Assembly (NCBI GenBank): GCA_016282145.1
Contig: JAEEJZ010000060.1
Location: forward strand, 1 to 64,000
Length of the DNA: 64,000 nucleotides
Source of the DNA: Bacteroidales bacterium
GTDB taxonomy: Bacteria; Bacteroidota; Bacteroidia; Bacteroidales; UBA932
Direction: 5' to 3'
Shown: positions 28,356-37,353 of the stretch, piece after piece
How positions within the stretch are numbered: position 1 is the stretch's first letter
Layout of the letters: each line of letters begins with the position of its first letter
Program-made: the position numbers and the translations under genes
Notes under the pieces: model-generated
The model's input: the letters and a program-made list of their open reading frames with translations, nothing else
What the model was told of the DNA's origin: nothing
Database searches by the model: none

Positions 28356-29100
28356 CGGCCTCCTCCCTTTGCAGCACGGTGGTGATCGCGATGATGACGA
28401 GCATCACCAGCGAGAGCGCCGCGCCGTAGTTCCACATCGAGTTATTGATATTCTCCTGGATAATGGTTCCGAAGAGTTTGATCTTGTTGTTGGTCAGGAA
28501 TTCGGAAATCGCAAAGGTCGATACCGTAGGCATAAAGACCATCATCACCCCGCTCCAGACGCCGGGCATGGACAGGGGCAGCGTCACCTTGCGGAAGACT
28601 TCCGCGGGCGTTGCACCCAGGTCCTGCGCCGCTTCCGCATAAGATTTATCCATCTTGTTGAGTTGGTTGTAGATGGGATAGATCATGAACGGCAGATAGT
28701 CGTAGCACATACCGAAGAGCAGCGTACCTTTTCCGAGCTGCACGCCGGCCATGGTGAAGAGTTCAGCGGTGGCGAGCGTACGCATCAGGGCGTTGATCCA
28801 CATCGGCAGAATGAAGAGCACTACCGTCACCGCGCTGCGGTTCAGGCGCTTGTCTGCCAGAATATAGGCTGCGGGATAGCCGATCAGGATGCAGAGGACG
28901 GTATTTTCGATGGCGACTTCGATGGAAAGGGCGAAGGTGCTGAGCGAATCGCGGTCCGAGAAGAACTTTCCCAGGTTCGCGAGCGTAAAGTGCCCGCTTC
29001 CGTCCTGCAGAGCGTACATAACGATCAGCAGCAGGGGCAGCACTACGAAGAGTACCAGGAAAATAAAGTAAGGCAATGCCCAGCCCGAACGCTTATTCAT
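28345..29100 (-). CDS. potB: Polyamine ABC transporter permease PotB
   Basis: A 251-residue inner-membrane permease, partner of PotC. It has about six TM helices, starting with [20 protein letters not shown], and the EAA motif [27 protein letters not shown]. The segment after the EAA loop ([19 protein letters not shown]) fits PotB. It overlaps the end of potA by 8 bases and the start of potC by 11. Confidence 0.94.
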   Translation of the reverse strand: MNKRSGWALPYFIFLVLFVVLPLLLIVMYALQDGSGHFTLANLGKFFSDRDSLSTFALSIEVAIENTVLCILIGYPAAYILADKRLNRSAVTVVLFILPMWINALMRTLATAELFTMAGVQLGKGTLLFGMCYDYLPFMIYPIYNQLNKMDKSYAEAAQDLGATPAEVFRKVTLPLSMPGVWSGVMMVFMPTVSTFAISEFLTNNKIKLFGTIIQENINNSMWNYGAALSLVMLVIIAITTVLQREEADES

Positions 29101-30487
29101 CGGCCGAAACCACTATGGAAAGTTTGATGTCTTCAGGAAGGATACGGATGCCGACGAAATCTCCCTTGTCCCAGATGTCGTTGGTATCCACCCAGATATG
29201 GTCTCCGTCTTCGGTCTTGACGGTCAGGTGGTAGTGGTCTCCCTTGTAGAGGATGGCCACGATATTTCCGGTCAGGGCCGCACCCTCCTCGTGGTCGAGC
29301 AGGTCCACTTTGTCAAAGCGCACTTCTGCGCGGACGGCATCGCCTTCGGCAAAGCCCTCGGTATTGCACTCGAATTCGGTATCCAGGAAGGATACCCGGC
29401 CCTCTGCGACCACGCGGGCGTCAAAACTGTTGAGGCGGCGTTCCTTTTTCATGACCTGGATATCGTCCGGGTCGATATAGAGCATCACCTCGCTCCCCAC
29501 GGGATAAGGGTCGTAGTCCTGGATCATCAGTTCGTAACCGGTGTCGGTATCCACCCACATCTCGTAATGCACTCCCTTGAAGATGCAGGAATTCACCTTG
29601 GCGGTGAACTGGCACTTGGCGGGGTCGGTGGTGAAATAGATGTCCTCGGGACGCACCACGACATCGACGGAGACGTTCTCGCCGAAACCTTCGTCCACGC
29701 AGTCGAATTCGTGCTTGATGAAGGCTACGCGGCGGTCGCGGAACATCTTGCCGTTGAGGATGTTGCTGTCTCCGATGAAATCGGCCACGAAGGCGTTCAC
29801 CGGTTCGTTATAGATATCGATGGGCGTACCGATCTGCTGGATACGGCCTTCGTTCATCACGACGATGGTATCGCTGAGGGTCAGTGCCTCTTCCTGGTCG
29901 TGCGTCACATAGATGAAGGTAATGCCGAGTTTCTTGTGCATTTCCTTCAGTTCGATCTGCATGTCCTTGCGCATCTTCAGGTCGAGGGCGGCAAGGGGTT
30001 CGTCCAGCAACAGCACGCGCGGCTGGTTGATCAGCGCCCGGGCGATGGCCACCCGCTGCTGCTGACCGCCGGAAAGCGAGTTGACGTCGCGGTCCTCATA
30101 ATCGGACATGCTCACCAACTTCAGCACTTTCTTTACCCGCTTCTCGATTTCCGCCTCCGGGACCTTCTGCAATTTCAGGCCGAAGGCCACGTTGTCGTAC
30201 ACGTCCAGATGAGGGAAAAGCGCATAGCGCTGGAAAACCGTATTGAGGGGCCTCCGATAGGGCGGAACGTCGGAAATGTCGTTGCCGTCCAGCAGGATGC
30301 GGCCCTGCGTAGGCTGCAGGAATCCGGCAATCAGACGCAAGAGCGTCGTCTTGCCGCAACCGGAAGGTCCGAGGAGCGTGATGAACTCTCCCTTGCGGAC
30401 GTAAAGGTTGATGTCGTGCAGTACTTGTTTGTCTCCGTAGAACTGGGAGAGACCCTCGATGTTGATAATCGGGTTCTTTGGCGTCAT
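29093..30487 (-). CDS. potA: Polyamine ABC transporter ATPase PotA with duplicated TOBE-like C-terminus
   Basis: The ATPase of the polyamine importer. The nucleotide-binding domain (about 1-240) has Walker A ([15 protein letters not shown]), the Q-loop region ([18 protein letters not shown]), the signature [15 protein letters not shown], Walker [12 protein letters not shown], and the H-loop [10 protein letters not shown]. The rest (about 245-464) is longer than in E. coli PotA (about 378 residues in total) and seems to hold two TOBE-like regulatory segments: [13 protein letters not shown]...[13 protein letters not shown] and [13 protein letters not shown]...[12 protein letters not shown]. It is the first pot gene and overlaps the upstream porin gene by ATGA. 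Confidence 0.94.
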   Translation of the reverse strand: MTPKNPIINIEGLSQFYGDKQVLHDINLYVRKGEFITLLGPSGCGKTTLLRLIAGFLQPTQGRILLDGNDISDVPPYRRPLNTVFQRYALFPHLDVYDNVAFGLKLQKVPEAEIEKRVKKVLKLVSMSDYEDRDVNSLSGGQQQRVAIARALINQPRVLLLDEPLAALDLKMRKDMQIELKEMHKKLGITFIYVTHDQEEALTLSDTIVVMNEGRIQQIGTPIDIYNEPVNAFVADFIGDSNILNGKMFRDRRVAFIKHEFDCVDEGFGENVSVDVVVRPEDIYFTTDPAKCQFTAKVNSCIFKGVHYEMWVDTDTGYELMIQDYDPYPVGSEVMLYIDPDDIQVMKKERRLNSFDARVVAEGRVSFLDTEFECNTEGFAEGDAVRAEVRFDKVDLLDHEEGAALTGNIVAILYKGDHYHLTVKTEDGDHIWVDTNDIWDKGDFVGIRILPEDIKLSIVVSADE

Positions 30488-31491
30488 TTCCAGAGTTTGA
30501 AAACAAGATCATACGAGAGTCCCGCGCTGGCCGTCACGTTCTGATAGAAACGGTCCCAACCGGCCGTCGCGTAAACGCGGAGATTCTGGCTGTTCCGGAG
30601 GGGATACCAGTGAATGCCACCGCCGGCGATCCAGTTATGGCCTTTCAGGGCGCTGTATTCGTAAATGCCTTTGGCAAAGACATCCACTTTTTCGTTGTTA
30701 TCGGTGAAGTTCAATTCCGCGATGCCGACGTGGCCCGGGCTCAGGAGCGGGAACTCATCGCCGTTGCCGCCTACGCCGTAACGATAGGACAGATCCAGCC
30801 GGAAATTGTCATTGAGCGCAAAGCGGTTGGAAATATCGACGACAGGAATCAGGTGGGCCCGGTCAGCCGGATTGTCCTGGAAGAGGGCGACACCCCAGAT
30901 CGGGCTCCAGGGGCCGATACTGCCGCACCAACGCAGCGCCCAGGTGAAAAGGCCGCTGGCAAAGGTGCGCTCGCCGAAGGGGGAACTCACCATCTGCACG
31001 TCGATGCTGTTGTCTTCCCAGGGTAGGTCGAAAGCCATGGAGGCACCCCACTGATAAGCGGGAAGGCCGTTCCACTGTGAAGACATCAGGGCCGAATGGC
31101 AATACACGTCGTACGGGTCGTACTCCCAGCCGCCGAGGTGGATGACGTCCTTTCCGAGCGTAAGGGAGAACCAGCCTGTCTTATAGGTAAAGTACAGGAA
31201 ATCCAGCCAGTTGTTGGTATTGGAATAGAAAAAAGTATCCTTATAAAGCCCCACAGGGTCTGTTGAAAGCCAGTGATTGCAAACAAAGAAAGAAAAGTGG
31301 TCCGAGATGTCACCTTCGAAGAAGGAGTATAGAGAAGTTTCTCCGAGAATGTCCGGAAAAGAGAAATTGTGTTCTTCTCCGCCTGTCGAAAAGACCGGAC
31401 TGGCTTCCAAACGGGGAACGAACTTAAGCTCTTGCGAGTGCGCAAGCAAGCAGGGCAGCAGCACTGCCGTCGTTAAAAGGAGTTTTTTCAT
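30484..31491 (-). CDS. Outer-membrane beta-barrel protein (porin-like) heading the pot operon
   Basis: A 335-residue protein with a signal peptide (ending near AHSQE) and alternating hydrophobic/aromatic strands throughout (for example [21 protein letters not shown] and [13 protein letters not shown]), ending in an aromatic-rich strand YDLVFKLWK. This is the layout of a 14-18 strand outer-membrane barrel; I cannot name the family. Its stop overlaps potA's start by ATGA and it has its own promoter box, so it is the first gene of the polyamine operon. I infer a channel that brings polyamines across the outer membrane, a role not usually encoded in pot operons. Confidence 0.75.
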   Translation of the reverse strand: MKKLLLTTAVLLPCLLAHSQELKFVPRLEASPVFSTGGEEHNFSFPDILGETSLYSFFEGDISDHFSFFVCNHWLSTDPVGLYKDTFFYSNTNNWLDFLYFTYKTGWFSLTLGKDVIHLGGWEYDPYDVYCHSALMSSQWNGLPAYQWGASMAFDLPWEDNSIDVQMVSSPFGERTFASGLFTWALRWCGSIGPWSPIWGVALFQDNPADRAHLIPVVDISNRFALNDNFRLDLSYRYGVGGNGDEFPLLSPGHVGIAELNFTDNNEKVDVFAKGIYEYSALKGHNWIAGGGIHWYPLRNSQNLRVYATAGWDRFYQNVTASAGLSYDLVFKLWK

Positions 31492-31528
31492 TTCTACCCA
31501 TAAAAAGGGGTTTGGTTATACTTAGGCG

Positions 31529-31536
31529 CAAATGTA
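31529..31536 (-). promoter_or_regulatory. -7 box for the porin-pot operon (minus strand)
   Basis: On the minus strand this reads TACATTTG, an exact TAnnTTTG match, 37 bases upstream of the porin ATG. It lies back to back with the plus-strand box of the deformylase gene 25 bases away. No clear -33 TTTG. Confidence 0.5.
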
Positions 31537-31561
31537 TGAAAAAAAATCCGATTTTTGTTCA

Positions 31562-31569
31562 TAAATTTG
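31562..31569 (+). promoter_or_regulatory. -7 box for the lipoprotein deformylase gene, almost touching the start codon
   Basis: TAAATTTG, an exact TAnnTTTG match, ends 5 bases before the ATG at 31575. If transcription starts about 5-7 bases after the box, as in other Bacteroidota promoters, the mRNA is leaderless. This argues against the longer starts at 31512 or 31536 given by the ORF track. Confidence 0.5.
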
Positions 31570-31574
31570 CCCTC

Positions 31575-32159
31575 ATGAGACAAATGATAGCACTATTCGC
31601 CGCAACGCTGCTTCTGGGGGGTTGCTGGTCGGCACGTGAAAGGCAGATTATCGCGGACGGAGACGGTCTGATGCGCGTTTTACAGGTGACGGAGCCCTAT
31701 GACAGCGTCGTCCTCCGCGCAGTGAGTATCGAGTTCCAGGCATCGATGCTGAACAGCGCCACTTACCGGAGGCTCTGCGAACGGATGCTGCTGACCGTGC
31801 AGGATCCCGAGCACGAGGGCGTAGGCATCGCCGCACCGCAGGTGGGCATCAACCGCCGCCTGGTGGCCGTACAGCGCTTCGACAAGGAGGGAGAACCCTT
31901 CGAATTCTACCCCAACCTGCGCATCCTCACCGCACGTGGCGATTCAGTCGCCGGACCGGAGGGCTGCCTTTCCGTTCCCGGGCTGCGGGGCATCGTGCGC
32001 CGTTCGCGCGACATCGACGTGCGCTACCTGAATCCCGCCACGCTGCGGGATACGATGGAACGGGTGACCGGCTTCACGGCAGTGATTTTCCAGCACGAAG
32101 CGGATCACCTCGCAGGTATTTTCTATACCGACAAGGCCGATTCGCTGTTTACTGAATAA
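31575..32159 (+). CDS. Peptide deformylase-family lipoprotein
   Basis: A 194-residue protein with all three peptide deformylase motifs: GVGIAAPQVG (motif I), EGCLSVPG (motif II, metal-binding Cys) and QHEADHLAG (motif III, HExxH-type metal site). Unusually, it starts with a lipoprotein signal: MRQMIALFAATLLLGGC, with Cys as the lipidation residue. Classical deformylase removes the formyl group from nascent proteins in the cytoplasm; this one should sit in the periplasm or outer membrane, where its substrate would be formyl-peptides or something else. I chose ATG 31575 because it starts the signal peptide directly and matches the promoter box. It converges with the next minus-strand gene, overlapping by 11 bases. 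A second, cytoplasmic deformylase is expected elsewhere in the genome. Confidence 0.85.
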   Translation: MRQMIALFAATLLLGGCWSARERQIIADGDGLMRVLQVTEPYDSVVLRAVSIEFQASMLNSATYRRLCERMLLTVQDPEHEGVGIAAPQVGINRRLVAVQRFDKEGEPFEFYPNLRILTARGDSVAGPEGCLSVPGLRGIVRRSRDIDVRYLNPATLRDTMERVTGFTAVIFQHEADHLAGIFYTDKADSLFTE

Positions 32160-33870
32160 AAAAATCAGAAGCTGCCAATTGCGTTGCCTGCGCAGCAACG
32201 ATCTCGACCATCCTCTCCTGCAGCCACATTTTCTGGCCGTCCGCAGACTGCTTGTAGAACTGCATCAGATAGCGTCCTGCCTCCATATTGCGGACAAAGC
32301 AGCCGCCGGGGGCGACGACGCTCCATAGCGCGTCATAATCCGGCGTGTCCTTTTTCGGGTCTTTTCCCTCGGCCCAGAAGCGGAGGGCGACGCAGGAGGC
32401 GGCATCGGCGTAGTCGTTGCTCAACTGCAGCTGTCCGGTCTGCACGCGTCCGGGGCTCAGGAGGCGGATCTTCCGCTGAGTGCTGCTCAGTGCGCCGTAA
32501 TGATCTTTCCAGCAGCCCGCTCCGACCGTAGTGGAACGGAAGTACATGGAAGTATAGATGCTCGTGGCGCCGATGCGCAGGACCGGCTGCAGCATGCTGC
32601 TCGGGAACAGACGCCAAACCCAGCTGGACTCCAGATCGTCGCGGCCCGTCCGGCAGATGGCGGCTTCGGAGGGATAGATTTCCGTCCGGTGCATATAGCC
32701 CAATTGCTCCGAGGGCACCGTAAACAGGTAATTCACCACCCCGTCTGCACTGTTGTTTTCGATATTCAGATCCGGCAGCGTCCCCGTCCGCTGTCCTTTA
32801 TGCTGGAGCGGGGCGGCGACGGTCAGCGCCGTGGAACGCCTGGCCGTGACGGGACCTTCGGTGATGGCACCGGATTCCAGATTCCAGTCAAAATCGGGTT
32901 CGAAACTCTCCCCTGCCTCTGCACTCCCCGGCAGCGGCTTCTGCTCGAAGCCGTCAGCCCCTTGCGGACCGGCTCCCAGGTCGAAACTGAAGCCCACGCG
33001 GCGCATTTCATAGCCGCAGAATTTGGTGCGGATACCGCCTGAGGTGGAGACGGCGACATCGCAGAACATCGGCGCATTGTTGATGCTCAGCGACGCGTGG
33101 CAGAGATACCAGTCACGATCCGTTCCGGAAACGGGCCAGGAGGTGAAGTGGGCGGTCATCTGCGAGAGCACGTCCAGCGTATCCGCCTTATAGGGATGGA
33201 TGCAGCTGACAGTATCGTTCAGGGCCAGGAAAAAAGTATGGTCGTATTGCTGGCAGGCCAGGTTGCGTTCAAAGACAAGGGGATCCCCGCTGCCGATGAC
33301 ATAGGGTTCCGGCATAGTGTCGGCGCCGATGTGCGCATTCACCCAGGAGACGAAGGGATTCAGCCAGGAATTGTAATCCTGCGACCAGGGGTCCCTGACG
33401 TGCGGGGCGTCCATGTCGTAGAGCCAGCCGCGATTGGAAAAAGCACAGAGCAGGATGCTGTCGTCCTCGGAAGGGACGGCGGGGAAGACGATGCCTTTCT
33501 TCTCGCACCACTCGGAGAGCCAGGCATAATCGGGCTGGACGACGGAGATGATGACGCCGTTGTGATAGGCCGTCTCGATGAGGGTATCCGCGGGCATGGT
33601 GCCGCTCTCGGTCAGGAAGCCGGAGCCGATGATGACCATCGCGCTGTTTTCCACCAAATCCCCTTCCGGCAGGTGCGTACGCGCCTTCAGCGCATTCTGC
33701 AGGTTTGACGGGATGCTGCCCCTGAAGGCTACCGGCGCAGAGATGACCTGGTTATCGGGCGCAAGCCGGCTGTACTTCGGTTTCTTCGGGACCAATTCAT
33801 CGAAAAAGTTATCCCGCTGGCAAGAGGCAAGCGCCAGCGCGGCAAGCAAAAGGAGCAAAAAGCGTTTCAT
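32149..33870 (-). CDS. Lipoprotein of unknown function (573 aa)
   Basis: The lipoprotein signal is clear (MKRFLLLLLAALALASC, then QRDNFFDE). The body has no domain I recognise. It is mixed alpha/beta with scattered Cys, Trp and Tyr, and the second half (about 330-573) looks beta-rich, with strands such as TGTLPDLNIEN and VNYLFTVPSEQLGYM, and could be a carbohydrate-binding-like or jelly-roll fold. The start codon overlaps the stop of the upstream 706-residue gene (ATGA), so they are made together and may form one envelope complex. No function can be assigned. Confidence 0.75.
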   Translation of the reverse strand: MKRFLLLLLAALALASCQRDNFFDELVPKKPKYSRLAPDNQVISAPVAFRGSIPSNLQNALKARTHLPEGDLVENSAMVIIGSGFLTESGTMPADTLIETAYHNGVIISVVQPDYAWLSEWCEKKGIVFPAVPSEDDSILLCAFSNRGWLYDMDAPHVRDPWSQDYNSWLNPFVSWVNAHIGADTMPEPYVIGSGDPLVFERNLACQQYDHTFFLALNDTVSCIHPYKADTLDVLSQMTAHFTSWPVSGTDRDWYLCHASLSINNAPMFCDVAVSTSGGIRTKFCGYEMRRVGFSFDLGAGPQGADGFEQKPLPGSAEAGESFEPDFDWNLESGAITEGPVTARRSTALTVAAPLQHKGQRTGTLPDLNIENNSADGVVNYLFTVPSEQLGYMHRTEIYPSEAAICRTGRDDLESSWVWRLFPSSMLQPVLRIGATSIYTSMYFRSTTVGAGCWKDHYGALSSTQRKIRLLSPGRVQTGQLQLSNDYADAASCVALRFWAEGKDPKKDTPDYDALWSVVAPGGCFVRNMEAGRYLMQFYKQSADGQKMWLQERMVEIVAAQATQLAASDFFIQ

Positions 33871-35990
33871 CAGAAGCCTTTGAGGTCGCGGAGTTTTCCG
33901 TCAATCTTGTTCTGGTAACCCGTGAAGGTGATTTCCGTATCGGCAGGATCGACGCAATAGTTCTGCGTGAAGTGCTTGCCCGGAATCTTCTTGAGTTCGC
34001 GGATGGATTTGCAGAGGGCGGTGAAGCGGGTGGATTCTTCGAGGGTCTCCGCATAGGAGAGGATCTTGTCGAAGTCGCGGGCGTTCAGGGCATCCCAGAG
34101 ACCGGGAACCTCCCCGAAGGATTCCATCTTCCCCTTCTCCCACTTCGCGCTGTGGTCCAGATAGAGTACCAGGTCGGGAGAAGCCTTGACGACCGACGCC
34201 TTGCGCTCGGCTTCAGCCTTTTCCTCCGCCGCCTTGCGCTCGGCCTCCGCCTTGGCTTCGGCTGCCTGACGCTCCGCAGCCTCCTTGGCCGCCGCTTCCG
34301 CCCTGGCGAGCGAATCCTTGCGGGCCTTGGCCGCATTCCTGGCATCGGCCTCCGCTGTCTTGGCCGCCGCTTCCGCGCGGGCGATGGAGTCCTTCTCCGC
34401 CTTGGCCCTTTCGCGGGCGGCGATCTTCGCCTGACGCGCCGCTTCCTTGCGGGCCTTTATCGCAGCCCTGCGGGCCGCCCTTTCTTCCTGGCGGGCCTTC
34501 TTGGCAGCCAGTTTGGCCGCTTTCTTTGCATCCGCAGCCCTCTGCGCCTCGGCCTTGCGGTCTTCGGTCGTCAAGACGGGCATCGTCTGCACGGGAACGG
34601 CCAGGGAATCGGACCACTCCCCTCCGGCAAGGGAATCGGGAACGACAGCGAGCGCCGTCGCAGTCTGCGCCGAGCGGAGCATGGAATTCTCCGCCCGCAG
34701 GCGGTCGATGGTACCGGAAGTCAGCGACGAGCCGATCAGCCAGCCCAGCAGCAGGCCTGCCGCCACGCCGCAGAGGCCCCATAGCAGGGTCTTGCGCTTG
34801 TCATTCTGCGTCTCGGGACGATATTTCAGATAGTTGGTGACATTGGGAACGGGAGCGCCGTCGGCATCGTAGCCGCGCACGGGAGAGAGCTCCAGCGGGG
34901 TTTCGGAGACCAGTTGGAGGCGTTCGTCGTCAAAGCCTTCCAGCGGGAGGACGAAGGTGTAGGAGTAGGTTTTTTTCTCCAGTGTTACGGTGACGGGGAC
35001 GGAAAGGTCCATTTCGCCGTCGAAGGTATTGAAGCCCTCGCAACTGACCACGACGGGCACAGCATGGATGTTGCTTTCCTTCACGGCCAGCATCATCCCC
35101 TTTTCCAGGATCTTGTTGTTGACCCGGAGGGTATAATCCTGCACGTCGCAGAACTGCTCGTTCTTGACGGCGATCGAATCGTAAGTCACATATTTGAAGA
35201 CCTCTTCCAAATCGAGGGGCTGTACCTGGGGCTGCGCCGGATCCACGTCGATCAGGCGTTCCACGCTCTTGTAGCCGGCCCTTTTCCAAATCAGGCGCAC
35301 GCGTGAGCCCTCCGCGAAACTGCGGGGCGTCTCGAAGGCCTCACCATCGGCATAGGGACGGAAGCCGAAACGCTCCTCCGGAGGGAAGAGCACGACGCTG
35401 CCCAGCAGGTTCGAGTTGCTGAGGTCGGAGCCGCGGTCCACGCGGATGCCGGAGGCCTTGTCGATGAAGAATACTTCCTTGAAGCGTTGATACTCCGGCT
35501 GGGAGATGCAGTTCCCGAACAGGTCCGCCAACTGGTAGCGGCAGCCTTCTCCGTAGTAGCGGTAAGCGACGGAATCGCCACTGGACTTGTAAAGGGCCAT
35601 TGCAACGGGACTCAGGGGATATTCCCTGCCGAAGAGTTCCTGCAGCCGGTTGCCGTCGGGCGAGCCGATAGCCAGTTCTTCGCCGGTAACTTCCAGGACC
35701 CGGGCCAGTTCCTCCCCGCTGATCGTGATGTTCAGGGGAAGGTAAATCCACGCCGTCATGATTTCTCCCGGGCGGCTTTCCGTCTGGCTGATGACCGCCA
35801 GAAGATTGCCCGCCTGGTTGGAACTGAGCATCAGCACCCGGTTTCCGGGGTTGAAGTCGGAAAGGGAGCGGAGGTCGTCGCGCAGGTCACGGATATAACG
35901 TGTCCAGAACGTATCTTCGTTAACACCGATCCCGAAGGCGAATCCCCCCTGGGAGCGGGTTATTTTAAGGCCTAACTTCGCTACTGCCAT
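33870..35990 (-). CDS. Predicted trans-envelope protein: cytoplasmic domain, one TM, TolA-like helix (706 aa)
   Basis: There is no signal peptide. Residues about 1-395 form a soluble region of unknown family (FAFGIGVNEDTFWTRYIRDL, then beta-rich segments such as TYSYTFVLPLEGF). One membrane helix follows at about 400-422 (LLWGLCGVAAGLLLGWLIGS), preceded by KRK, which predicts an N-in/C-out topology. Residues about 477-600 are a long Ala/Lys/Glu/Arg-rich helix (for example AEAERKAAEEKAEAERKA) like the periplasm-spanning domain of TolA. The last 100 residues look globular (KWEKGKMESFGEVPGLWDAL...TEITFTGYQNKI). The partner lipoprotein gene overlaps its stop. I know no named family with this architecture. 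An inner-to-outer membrane link is an inference from topology and composition. Confidence 0.75.
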   Translation of the reverse strand: MAVAKLGLKITRSQGGFAFGIGVNEDTFWTRYIRDLRDDLRSLSDFNPGNRVLMLSSNQAGNLLAVISQTESRPGEIMTAWIYLPLNITISGEELARVLEVTGEELAIGSPDGNRLQELFGREYPLSPVAMALYKSSGDSVAYRYYGEGCRYQLADLFGNCISQPEYQRFKEVFFIDKASGIRVDRGSDLSNSNLLGSVVLFPPEERFGFRPYADGEAFETPRSFAEGSRVRLIWKRAGYKSVERLIDVDPAQPQVQPLDLEEVFKYVTYDSIAVKNEQFCDVQDYTLRVNNKILEKGMMLAVKESNIHAVPVVVSCEGFNTFDGEMDLSVPVTVTLEKKTYSYTFVLPLEGFDDERLQLVSETPLELSPVRGYDADGAPVPNVTNYLKYRPETQNDKRKTLLWGLCGVAAGLLLGWLIGSSLTSGTIDRLRAENSMLRSAQTATALAVVPDSLAGGEWSDSLAVPVQTMPVLTTEDRKAEAQRAADAKKAAKLAAKKARQEERAARRAAIKARKEAARQAKIAARERAKAEKDSIARAEAAAKTAEADARNAAKARKDSLARAEAAAKEAAERQAAEAKAEAERKAAEEKAEAERKASVVKASPDLVLYLDHSAKWEKGKMESFGEVPGLWDALNARDFDKILSYAETLEESTRFTALCKSIRELKKIPGKHFTQNYCVDPADTEITFTGYQNKIDGKLRDLKGF

Positions 35991-36009
35991 AGTATCTTGC
36001 TAATTTTGG

Positions 36010-36040
36010 CAAATTTACAGAAAGAATATCAAAAAGGCAA
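36010..36040 (-). promoter_or_regulatory. Promoter for the TolA-like/lipoprotein gene pair (minus strand)
   Basis: On the minus strand a TTG (36040-36038) is followed 20 bases later by TAAATTTG (36017-36010), an exact -7 match. The ATG lies 19 bases downstream at 35990. This is the best-spaced promoter in the window after that of the HTCS gene. Confidence 0.6.
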
Positions 36041-36044
36041 GGGG

Positions 36045-36926
36045 TTATTTCACGCGCAAACTGCGCCCGACCCGGAGGGTCGTCGTCTCAGTGATGCCGT
36101 TGAGCCGGCAGATGGCCCGGACACTTGTATGGTATCTCGCAGCGATGCGCGAAAGCGTGTCTCCAGAGCGGATGGTATGATATTTCCGGGCCGCTGCTTC
36201 CAGCCGGGCAAGCCGCTGCCGTTCCTCTTCGGCAAGCCGCTTCTGCTCGGCGATGCGTGCCACCCGGGCAAGGTAGATTTCCCGCTGCTCCCCCACCGAG
36301 GCGGAGTGGTGCTGCGCCGCAGGGGCCAGACGGCTCCGGTCCAGCACGCAGAACGGAACCTTGAGCAAGCCTGCAGGGAAATCGATGACGCGCACCGGAT
36401 CCAGCGCAAGGCCGTCATAACGCAATTCGAAATGCAGGTGCGGGCCGGCTTCGGCAAGGCTGTCCGCTTCGGCAATCAGGTCGCCCGCGTGCACGGTCGC
36501 ACCCTCGCTGACACGGCGGGCACGCACGTTCGCATAAAGTGTTTCCAGCCCTCCGGGGTGCTGGATGCGGATGACGCCGCCGTAAGCGGGATGATCATCG
36601 GCCGAAAGGGTGACGATACCGTCGAAGGCGGCGGAAACGGGCCGGCCGGCCTTCGTCGCCAGATCCACACCCGTATGCTGCAAGCCGTCTATTTCGCCGA
36701 AAGGGGTAAAGACGCGCGCCTGCAGCGGGCAGCAGAATTTTCCTTCAAGGAGAATGGCGAGACGCGTATCAGAATCGAAACTCGCACTGTCCCGCGGTTC
36801 CAGCGCCCAACTGCGGTCGCTGCGGAGCACCAGCATACGCGCCGGGTCCGAGGTCGCCAGCGAATCCACGACATAGGTCGCAGGCGATGCCGCCAGCAGG
36901 ACGGAGACGAGAAGACTAAATAGCAT
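36045..36926 (-). CDS. M23 (LytM) peptidase with C-terminal LysM domain
   Basis: A 293-residue secreted protein that probably binds and cuts peptidoglycan cross-bridges or activates amidases. Signal peptide at the N-terminus (LLVSVLLAAS). The LytM domain (about 70-175) has the zinc motifs HTGVDLA and HLHFELRYDG, so the metal site is complete. An Arg/Glu/Ala-rich helical linker (RLAEEERQRLARLEAAARK) leads to one LysM motif at about 248-291 (YHTIRSGDTLSRIAARY...LRVGRSLRV). Its start overlaps the end of the upstream small membrane protein gene by 11 bases, so the two form an operon. Confidence 0.92.
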   Translation of the reverse strand: MLFSLLVSVLLAASPATYVVDSLATSDPARMLVLRSDRSWALEPRDSASFDSDTRLAILLEGKFCCPLQARVFTPFGEIDGLQHTGVDLATKAGRPVSAAFDGIVTLSADDHPAYGGVIRIQHPGGLETLYANVRARRVSEGATVHAGDLIAEADSLAEAGPHLHFELRYDGLALDPVRVIDFPAGLLKVPFCVLDRSRLAPAAQHHSASVGEQREIYLARVARIAEQKRLAEEERQRLARLEAAARKYHTIRSGDTLSRIAARYHTSVRAICRLNGITETTTLRVGRSLRVK

Positions 36927-37347
36927 TGGCGTCAGCGCTTACCGGAAAATCGGGAACGATGGCGTGGTTGGGCTCGCTCACCGATTCTATCTTGTAAACG
37001 ATATAGCGCTGCATACCCCGCCAAGGCAGGGCGCCACGATATTCCTTATAACGGATTTCCACGATTTTCCCGCTGCACCGCATCAACTTTTCCGCCACCT
37101 GCGGATCCTTTACCGAGAAGTTGAATTCATTGGACTGGAGAGAGCCGCTCTTGCGGGAATTGAAGCCGCTCTGGATCAGCCGGCCTTCGTAGGTTTTCCA
37201 CACCCAGCCCTTGTAAACGACCTGGTTGAGTTCACCGGCCTTGACGCCTTCGCCGAGCACGAACCAGTAACGGAAGTAGCAGAAAACACCTAGCCCTACC
37301 ACCAGCAGGACCAGCAGCCAGATCAGAATTTTTTTGAACGTTTTCAT
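36916..37347 (-). CDS. Small membrane-anchored protein of a conserved Bacteroidales family
   Basis: A 143-residue protein. An N-terminal membrane helix (ILIWLLVLLVVGLGVFCYF) is followed by a short soluble domain with GELNQVVYKGWVWKTYEGRLIQSG, NEFNFSVKDPQ and IVEIRYKEYRGALPWRG. I recognise this as a common Bacteroidales hypothetical family sometimes mislabelled 6-phosphogluconate dehydrogenase; it is far too short and has no nucleotide-binding motif, so that label would be wrong. Function unknown. It overlaps the M23 peptidase gene and probably shares its envelope role. Confidence 0.8.
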   Translation of the reverse strand: MKTFKKILIWLLVLLVVGLGVFCYFRYWFVLGEGVKAGELNQVVYKGWVWKTYEGRLIQSGFNSRKSGSLQSNEFNFSVKDPQVAEKLMRCSGKIVEIRYKEYRGALPWRGMQRYIVYKIESVSEPNHAIVPDFPVSADANAI

Positions 37348-37353
37348 GGTCTG

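Noticed and set aside
34200-34560. Repeated GC-rich stretch considered as a DNA repeat array or CRISPR-like region
   Set aside because: It encodes the Ala/Lys/Glu helix in frame, without fixed-length direct repeats and spacers.
36916-37347. Possible 6-phosphogluconate dehydrogenase label for the 143-residue protein
   Set aside because: The protein is too short, begins with a TM helix and has no dinucleotide-binding motif.
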